Assembly: GCF_031181555.1 (NCBI RefSeq)
Contig: NZ_JAPSKQ010000048.1
Span: 3,555 to 39,850 of the forward strand
DNA from: Streptomyces sp.
GTDB taxonomy: Bacteria; Actinomycetota; Actinomycetes; Streptomycetales; Streptomycetaceae
Length of the DNA: 36,296 nucleotides
Direction of reading: 5' to 3'
Part shown: one piece after another, positions 30,921 to 36,296 of the stretch
How positions within the stretch are numbered: position 1 is the first letter of the stretch
Layout of the letters: every line of letters starts with the position of its first letter
Translations under genes and position numbers: made by a program
Notes under the pieces: model-generated
The model's database searches: none
What the model was told of the DNA's origin: nothing
The model's input: only the letters and a program-made list of their open reading frames with translations

Positions 30921-33900
30921 TCAGGCGAGTTCCACGAGGAGGTCGCCGCCCTCCACCTGCTGGATGCGGTTGATGGCCAGCCTGGCGACCGTGCCGGACT
31001 TCGGGGCGGTGATCGCGGCTTCCATCTTCATCGCCTCGATGGTGGCCACCGTGGCACCGGCCTCCACGTCGTCGCCCTCGGCGACCGCGAGGGTCACCAC
31101 GCCGGCGAAGGGCGCCGCGACGTGGTTGGGGTTGGCCCGGTCGGCCTTCTCCGTGACGGGCACGTCGGAGGCCGCCGCCCGGTCGCGGACCTGGATCGGC
31201 CGCAACTGGCCGTTCAGGGTGGACATCACGGTGCGCATACCGCGCTCGTCGGCGTCGCCCACGGCCTGGAGTTCGATGAGCAGTCGCACACCGGGGTCGA
31301 GGTCGACGCCGTACTCCTTGCCGGGGCGCAGCCCGTAGAAGAAGTCCTTGCTGTCCAGGACGCTGGTGTCGCCGAAGGTCTGCCGGTGGGTCTCGAACTC
31401 GCGCGTCGGTCCGGGGAACAGCAGCCGGTTGAGGGTCGCCCGGCGGTCCTTCGCCAGCCCGGCGCGGTCGTCGGCGGTCAGCTCCTGCACAGGCCTGGGC
31501 TCGGCGCGGCCCCGCAGTGCCCTGCTCCGGAACGGCTCGGGCCAGCCGCCGGGCGGGGTGCCCAACTCGCCGCGCAGGAAGCCGATGACGGAGTCGGGGA
31601 TGTCGAACCGGTCGGGCTCCGCCTCGAAGTCCGCCGGGGAGACGCCCGCGCCCACCAGGTGGAGGGCCAGGTCACCGACCACCTTCGACGAGGGGGTGAC
31701 CTTCACCAGGCGGCCGAGCATCCGGTCGGCGGCGGCGTACATCGCCTCGATCTCCTCGAAGCGGTCGCCGAGGCCGAGCGCGATCGCCTGGGTGCGCAGG
31801 TTGGAGAGCTGCCCGCCGGGGATCTCGTGGTGGTAGACGCGGCCGGTCGGCGAGGCCAGGCCCGCCTCGAAGGGGGCGTAGACCTTGCGGACGCTCTCCC
31901 AGTAGGGCTCCAGGTCGCCGACGGCCTGGAGGTCGAGCCCGGTGGGCCGGTCGGAGTGATCGGTGGCGGCCACGATCGCCGACAGGGAGGGCTGCGAGGT
32001 GGTGCCCGCCATGGACGCCACCGCCCCGTCGACCGCGTCCGCCCCGGCCTGGACCGCGGCGAGGTAGGTGGCGAGCTGGCCGCCGGCGGTGTCGTGGGTG
32101 TGCAGGTGGACCGGCAGGTCGAACTCCCGGCGCAGGGCCGACACCAGCGTCGCCGCCGCCGGTGCCCGCAGCAGGCCGGCCATGTCCTTGACGGCCAGGA
32201 CGTGGGCGCCCGCCTCGACGATCTGCTCGGCCAGGCGCAGGTAGTAGTCCAGGGTGTAGAGCCGCTCGGACGGGTCGGACAGGTCGGCGGTGTAGCACAG
32301 GGCGACCTCGGCGACGGCCGTTCCCGTCTCGCGCACGGCGTCGATGGCGGGCCGCATCTGGGAGACGTCGTTCAGCGCGTCGAAGATGCGGAAGACGTCG
32401 ATGCCGGTGGCCGCCGCCTCCTGGACGAAGGCGTCGGTCACCTCCGTCGGGTACGGGGTGTAGCCCACGGTGTTGCGGCCGCGCAGCAGCATCTGCAGGC
32501 AGATGTTCGGTACGGCTTCCCGCAGGGCGGCCAGGCGCTCCCACGGGTCCTCGGCGAGGAAGCGCAGGGCGACGTCGTACGTGGCGCCGCCCCAGCACTC
32601 CAGGGAGAGGAGCCCGGGCAGGGTGTGCGCCACCACCGGGGCCACGGCGAGCAGGTCCTTGGTGCGGACCCGGGTGGCCAGCAGCGACTGGTGGGCGTCG
32701 CGGAAGGTGGTGTCGGTGACGCCGAGGGCCGGGGAGGCGCGCAGCCATCGGGCGAAGCCCTCGGGGCCGAGTTCGGCGAGCCGCTGCCGGGAGCCGGCCG
32801 GCGGCTCACCTGAGGGCAGCGGCGGCAGCTTGGTCAGCGGGTCGACCAGGTCGGGCCGCTCGCCGTGCGGCTTGTTCACCGTGACGTCGGCGAGGTAGGT
32901 CAGCAGCTTCGTACCGCGGTCGGCGGAGTGGTGTGCGGTGAGCAGATGCGGGCGCTGCTCGATGAACGACGTGGTGACCTGCCCGGCCGCGAAGTCCGGG
33001 TCCTCCAGGACGGCTTGCAGGAACGGGATGTTGGTGGCCACGCCGCGGATGCGGAACTCGGCCACCGCGCGCCGGGCACGGCCCACCGCGGTGGCGAAGT
33101 CCCGTCCCCGGCAGGTCAGTTTGACCAGCATGGAGTCGAAGTGCGCGCTGATCTCCGTACCGGCGTGGGTGGTACCGCCGTCCAGGCGGATGCCGGAGCC
33201 GCCGGGTGAGCGGTAGGCGCTGATCCGGCCGGTGTCCGGACGGAAGCCGTTGGCCGGGTCCTCGGTGGTGATGCGGCACTGCAGCGCGGCGCCGCGCAGG
33301 GTGACGCTCTCCTGGGCGAGGCCGAGGTCGGCCAGCGTCTCACCGGCGGCGATGCGCAGCTGCGCCTGCACGAGGTCGACGTCGGTGACCTCCTCGGTCA
33401 CCGTGTGCTCGACCTGGATGCGCGGGTTCATCTCGATGAAGACGTGGTTGCCGTCGCGGTCGAGGAGGAATTCCACGGTGCCCGCGTTGCGGTAGCCGAT
33501 CCGGCGGGCGAACCGCACGGCGTCGGCGCAGATCCGCTCGCGCAGCGCCGGGTCGAGGTTGGGCGCGGGCGCGAGTTCGATCACCTTCTGGTGGCGGCGC
33601 TGTACGGAGCAGTCCCGCTCGTACAGGTGAAGGACGTCGCCGTGCCCGTCGGCGAGGATCTGCACCTCGATGTGGCGGGGCTCGACGACGGCCTTCTCCA
33701 GGAAGACGGTGGGATCGCCGAACGCGGACGCCGCCTCCCGGGACGCCGCCTCGATGGCCTCCCTCAGCTGAGCGGGGTCCTCGACCCGGCGCATCCCGCG
33801 GCCGCCGCCGCCCGCGACCGCCTTGACGAACACGGGGAAGCCGATGCCGTCGGCGGCGCGGAGGAGTTCGTCCACATCGGTGGAGGGCGCCGAGGAGCCC

Positions 33901-34295
33901 AGGACCGGCACACCCGCCTCCCGGGCGGCGGCCACGGCGCGCGCCTTGTTCCCGGTCAGCTCCAGGATCCCGGCGTCCGGTCCGACGAACGTGATGCCCG
34001 CCTCCTCGCACGCCCGGGCCAGCTCGGGGTTCTCGGACAGGAATCCGTAGCCCGGGTAGACGGCGTCGGCTCCCGCGCGGTGTGCCGCACGGACGATCTC
34101 CTCGACGGAGAGATAGGCCCGCACCGGATGTCCCGGCCGTCCGATCTCGTAAGCCTCGTCGGCCTTCAGCCGGTGCAGCGAGTTGCGGTCCTCGTACGGG
34201 AAGACTGCGACGGTACGGGCGCCCAGCTCGTAGCTCGCGCGGAACGCCCGGATCGCAATCTCACCGCGGTTGGCGACCAGCACCTTGCGGAACAT
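30921..34295 (-). CDS. pyc: Pyruvate carboxylase
   Basis: A 1124-aa biotin enzyme that carboxylates pyruvate to oxaloacetate with ATP and bicarbonate, refilling the TCA cycle. The biotin carboxylase (residues 1-~450) starts MFRKVLVANRGEIAIR and has the ATP-grasp VKAVAGGGGRGMRR and EMNPRIQVEHTVTE motifs. The carboxyltransferase has TTFRDAH from Asp528, the carbamylated-type Lys703 in AVKDMAGL, and metal ligands His732/His734 in HTHD. The C-terminal BCCP has the biotinyl Lys1090 in EAMKME. ATG at 34295 has AAGGGA. Length is normal, all active-site motifs are present. Single gene with its own terminator; a 70-aa gene precedes it on the same strand. Confidence 0.97.
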   Translation of the reverse strand: MFRKVLVANRGEIAIRAFRASYELGARTVAVFPYEDRNSLHRLKADEAYEIGRPGHPVRAYLSVEEIVRAAHRAGADAVYPGYGFLSENPELARACEEAGITFVGPDAGILELTGNKARAVAAAREAGVPVLGSSAPSTDVDELLRAADGIGFPVFVKAVAGGGGRGMRRVEDPAQLREAIEAASREAASAFGDPTVFLEKAVVEPRHIEVQILADGHGDVLHLYERDCSVQRRHQKVIELAPAPNLDPALRERICADAVRFARRIGYRNAGTVEFLLDRDGNHVFIEMNPRIQVEHTVTEEVTDVDLVQAQLRIAAGETLADLGLAQESVTLRGAALQCRITTEDPANGFRPDTGRISAYRSPGGSGIRLDGGTTHAGTEISAHFDSMLVKLTCRGRDFATAVGRARRAVAEFRIRGVATNIPFLQAVLEDPDFAAGQVTTSFIEQRPHLLTAHHSADRGTKLLTYLADVTVNKPHGERPDLVDPLTKLPPLPSGEPPAGSRQRLAELGPEGFARWLRASPALGVTDTTFRDAHQSLLATRVRTKDLLAVAPVVAHTLPGLLSLECWGGATYDVALRFLAEDPWERLAALREAVPNICLQMLLRGRNTVGYTPYPTEVTDAFVQEAAATGIDVFRIFDALNDVSQMRPAIDAVRETGTAVAEVALCYTADLSDPSERLYTLDYYLRLAEQIVEAGAHVLAVKDMAGLLRAPAAATLVSALRREFDLPVHLHTHDTAGGQLATYLAAVQAGADAVDGAVASMAGTTSQPSLSAIVAATDHSDRPTGLDLQAVGDLEPYWESVRKVYAPFEAGLASPTGRVYHHEIPGGQLSNLRTQAIALGLGDRFEEIEAMYAAADRMLGRLVKVTPSSKVVGDLALHLVGAGVSPADFEAEPDRFDIPDSVIGFLRGELGTPPGGWPEPFRSRALRGRAEPRPVQELTADDRAGLAKDRRATLNRLLFPGPTREFETHRQTFGDTSVLDSKDFFYGLRPGKEYGVDLDPGVRLLIELQAVGDADERGMRTVMSTLNGQLRPIQVRDRAAASDVPVTEKADRANPNHVAAPFAGVVTLAVAEGDDVEAGATVATIEAMKMEAAITAPKSGTVARLAINRIQQVEGGDLLVELA

Positions 34296-34408
34296 TCGTG
34301 ATCCCTTCAGCCGGCGGTGACGAAGACCATCGTGTCGGTGGCACGTCCGGTACGCCATGTGAACCGGGCCACTCCCGCGGCCCGGGCCGGGTGCGGGCGG
34401 ACCGGCCG

Positions 34409-34621
34409 TCAGGGGTCAGGTGCAGAAGCGCGGCGGGACGCCTCGAGGTGCGCGAGGTGCCGGTGGGTCCCGTCGCGCATCCGGGGCACCGTCTCCCGCG
34501 GGGTGCGTTCCCCCAGCGCCTCGGTGATCAGGCGCGCCCGCCTGCCGGCGACGTCCGAGAAGGTCCCTCGCGCCGGCGGGTCCGCGCGCGTCAGGTCCGC
34601 ATCCGTGGACTGCTCGGTCAC
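34409..34621 (-). CDS. Small protein, 70 aa, unknown
   Basis: GTG at 34621 with GAGGAA and seven-base spacing; codons have strong third-position G/C through the whole frame. The product is charged and helical-looking (RRARLITEALGERTPRE; HRHLAHLEASRR). No membrane segment, no known family. 113 bases upstream of pyc on the same strand and divergent from the RidA-family gene. It might be co-transcribed with pyc. Confidence 0.6.
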   Translation of the reverse strand: MTEQSTDADLTRADPPARGTFSDVAGRRARLITEALGERTPRETVPRMRDGTHRHLAHLEASRRASAPDP

Positions 34622-34654
34622 CGTCAGGTTCCTCGGTCACCGAGAAGTGCGTTC

Positions 34655-34683
34655 TTCCACGTCAGCGCTCACTCTCCTACGGT
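34655..34683 (+). promoter_or_regulatory. Promoter of RidA-family gene
   Basis: TTCCAC at 34655-34660, 17-base spacer and TACGGT at 34678-34683. Same -10 hexamer as the nSTAND gene promoter. Confidence 0.5.
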
Positions 34684-34761
34684 TTTCGAGTAACCACGAG
34701 AGAGCACGTACGGATCGGGTCCGCATCGGGCGGGCCCTCATGACCGAGGAGGCGGGACGGC

Positions 34762-35169
34762 ATGGCCATCACCCTGGTGAATCCCAGCGGATTGCCGGAG
34801 ATCGACGCGTACCACCAGGTGTCGATCGCGACCGGGTCGAGACTGGTCTTCGTCGCCGGGCAGGTCTCCTGGGACGCCGACGGGGTCACGGTCGGCGAAG
34901 ACGATCTCGCCGCCCAGGTGGAGCAGTGCTACCTCAACGTCGGCACCGCCCTGGCCGAGGCCGGCGGCTCCTTCGACGACGTGGCGAAACTGACCGTCCA
35001 CGTCGTCGACTGGACCCCGGACAAGATGCCCCTGCTCCTGGAGGGCATCGCCCGGGCGGCGGCGAAACTGGGCGTGACCCCGGTCGCGCCGGGCACGCTG
35101 CTGGGCGTCGCGGCACTGGACGTGCCCGAGCATCTGGTCGAGGTCGAGGCCACGGCGGTCATCGACTGA
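34762..35169 (+). CDS. RidA/YjgF-family protein
   Basis: A 135-aa trimeric-barrel family protein. Visible: LVFVAGQVSWDADG (strand/turn typical of YjgF), NVGTALAEAGGSFDDVAKLTV, and VEVEATAVID at the C-terminus. The region where canonical RidA has its catalytic Arg (ARSCVEV) reads PGTLLGVAA, so the deaminase Arg appears to be missing and it may belong to one of the Rid subgroups with other or unknown functions. GAGGAGG with good spacing before the ATG. Single gene. Confidence 0.88.
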   Translation: MAITLVNPSGLPEIDAYHQVSIATGSRLVFVAGQVSWDADGVTVGEDDLAAQVEQCYLNVGTALAEAGGSFDDVAKLTVHVVDWTPDKMPLLLEGIARAAAKLGVTPVAPGTLLGVAALDVPEHLVEVEATAVID

Positions 35170-35208
35170 ACACGGGCCGGGCAGGGGGCGGAGGGGCCCG
35201 GGGTGCGA

Positions 35209-35274
35209 GTCGTGCGGGAACGACGCGAAAGCCGTGCGGGAATGGCGCGGGAGTCGTGCGGAAATGGCGTGGCA
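35209..35274. repeat. Three imperfect 22-bp tandem repeats
   Basis: Units begin at 35209, 35231 and 35253; consensus GYCGTGCGGGAAYGGCGCGGGA. Unit 2 and 3 differ from each other at five positions. Twenty-two is not a multiple of three and no frame with a start crosses it, so it is non-coding. It lies 40 bases after the RidA-family stop and about 280 before the YceI gene; two DNA turns per unit would put the copies on the same face of the helix. Confidence 0.75.
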
Positions 35275-35427
35275 CTTCGGGTGTTCTTTGCCGCAGCGGA
35301 GATGCAAAGCATCGAGGCCGGGTGCGACGCCACGACCGGTGGCCGCGCCGGGGAGCGAGGGCCTGCCCGCCGGAAGGGCGTTGCACCTGGTCCCGACCGG
35401 GGAGCAAACGCTCCGCACCGGCGCCTT

Positions 35428-35433
35428 TATGAT
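35428..35433 (+). promoter_or_regulatory. -10-like box for YceI gene
   Basis: TATGAT in an otherwise GC-rich stretch, 117 bases before the ATG; a GGAGC-AAAC-GCTCC stem (35401-35414) stands in place of a -35. Candidate only. Confidence 0.35.
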
Positions 35434-35523
35434 CGTCGGCGAACCGCACTCTTCGCATCCGTTCCCTGTTTCCGACGGTCCTTGGCGGTCGCGAACACAA
35501 CGGACAGGCCGGGCGCGCGAGGG

Positions 35524-35535
35524 TGACACGTGTCA
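35524..35535. promoter_or_regulatory. 12-bp palindrome at YceI ribosome site
   Basis: TGACACGTGTCA, perfect, directly before the AAAGGTGA ribosome site of the YceI-family gene. Positioned to block transcription or translation start. Confidence 0.55.
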
Positions 35536-35550
35536 AGAAAGGTGAACACC

Positions 35551-36296
35551 ATGGTCCTCGGTCTGCTCCGGCGCCGGCGGTCTCACAGTGCCTCCGATGC
35601 CGCGCCCGGCTTGACGATCCCCCTGCCGCCCGGTGCGGGAGCGTTCGGCTGTGAGGTCGTCGACTCCATGGCGCAGCCCATGGGCGGGGTCGACGTCACG
35701 GTGACCGCGCTGGACAGCCACCGGGTCGCGGCCCGCGGCACCACCGATCCGTACGGGTTCTTCACGGCGGCGCTGCCCCCGGGCACCTACAGCGTGTCGA
35801 CCGTGGCCGAGGGCCTGTCCCCCGCCCGCCAGACCATCGAGATAACCGCCGGTGCGGCCCTTCCCCCGGTCCGCATCGCGCTGGAGTCCGCCCGCCAACT
35901 GGAACTTCCGCCGGCCGGCACCTGGTTGTTCGACCCGCCGCACACCGCGATCCGCTTCATCGCCAAGCACGTGGGCATGGCCCATGTCCACGGCCGCTTC
36001 ACCCGCTTCGAGGGAGGCATCCGCATCGCGCCGGACATGGCCGACTCCCAGGTCTCGGTGCGCATCGACGCCTCCAGCATCACCACGGGCAACAAGACCC
36101 GTGACAACCACCTGCGTTCCGCCGACTTCCTGGACGTCGAGCGCTATCCGTACATCGACTTCGCCAGTACGCGCTTCGTCTACCGCGGCGGCTCCAAGTG
36201 GACCCTGCACGGCACCCTCACCATGCACGGCACCAGCCGCTCCGTCGGCCTCGACACCACGTACCTCGGTACGGTGAACGGCGGTTACGGGCAGGA
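35551..36296 (+). CDS. YceI-family protein with N-terminal CarboxypepD_reg-like domain (partial)
   Basis: Open from ATG 35551 to the window edge (248 codons seen). After a short basic start (LLRRRRSHS), residues about 30-112 form a beta-sandwich of the carboxypeptidase-regulatory type (GCEVVDSMAQPMGGVDVTVTA, GTTDPYGFFTAALPPGTYSV). From about 118 the YceI lipocalin-like domain begins (TWLFDPPHTAIRFIAKHVGM, VHGRFTRFEGGI, TTGNKTRDNHLRSADFLDVE). YceI domains bind isoprenoid-type lipids. No signal peptide, so cytoplasmic. AAAGGTGA precedes the ATG. The last ~30-40 residues of the domain are missing at the edge. Confidence 0.88.
   Translation, partial: MVLGLLRRRRSHSASDAAPGLTIPLPPGAGAFGCEVVDSMAQPMGGVDVTVTALDSHRVAARGTTDPYGFFTAALPPGTYSVSTVAEGLSPARQTIEITAGAALPPVRIALESARQLELPPAGTWLFDPPHTAIRFIAKHVGMAHVHGRFTRFEGGIRIAPDMADSQVSVRIDASSITTGNKTRDNHLRSADFLDVERYPYIDFASTRFVYRGGSKWTLHGTLTMHGTSRSVGLDTTYLGTVNGGYGQ

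Noticed and set aside
30867..32813. Long plus-strand frame opposite pyruvate carboxylase
   Set aside because: Antisense shadow; the minus strand carries all catalytic motifs of pyc.
35209..35274. Short CRISPR-like array
   Set aside because: Units are directly adjacent with no unique spacers and no cas gene is near.

Overview
The window is very GC-rich and nearly every gene shows the extreme third-position G/C bias of Streptomyces or a close actinomycete relative. Several start codons are GTG or TTG, and several genes appear to be transcribed from TAnnnT -10 boxes lying 7-11 bases before the start codon (leaderless type). The content is chromosomal accessory and house-keeping material. I saw no tRNA, rRNA, CRISPR array, transposase or phage gene. 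Function calls rest on reading motifs by eye; no database search was run.

Left part (1-8140). A minus-strand operon reads quercetin 2,3-dioxygenase (monocupin) > 48-aa XapX > 88-aa XapX > ACMSD-type amidohydrolase > alpha/beta hydrolase cut by the window edge. A divergent AraC regulator lies beside it. The enzymes fit a flavonol breakdown route: ring opening with CO release, depside hydrolysis, decarboxylation. Next come a secreted trypsin-like protease behind a 15-bp palindrome, a strong convergent terminator, a carboxylesterase/GNAT pair, and a metallo-beta-lactamase-fold hydrolase.

Middle part (8140-16150). A GlxA-type regulator (DJ-1/PfpI plus AraC HTH) with two inverted repeats in its promoter region is followed by three consecutive DJ-1/PfpI proteins of the isonitrile-hydratase type, one with a Tat-like leader. 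A 15-codon mini-ORF plus hairpin lies ahead of the first. Then come an orphan VapB-like antitoxin, a tandem pair of MuiA-like (DUF4139) proteins and a 71-aa acidic protein.

16150-18600 contains decayed material: a possible small membrane protein, a C-terminal remnant, and two genes that appear frameshifted. An intact secreted trypsin-like protease sits among them.

18600-22300 holds a chloramphenicol-phosphotransferase-like kinase, an MFS exporter with an operator-like palindrome, a SUKH-like protein and a two-domain glyoxalase-fold protein.

22440-28945 is the most system-like part. A 1256-aa HTH-nSTAND NTPase-TM-WD40 protein (14 WD repeats in a 7+7 arrangement) is divergent from a three-gene operon for a 4-TM protein, a large membrane/soluble protein and a lipoprotein.

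The right end has a hemerythrin protein and a methyltransferase overlapping tail to tail, pyruvate carboxylase with a strong terminator, a 70-aa protein, a RidA-family protein, a 22-bp triplicated non-coding repeat, and a YceI-family protein with an N-terminal carboxypeptidase-regulatory-like domain, cut by the right edge.
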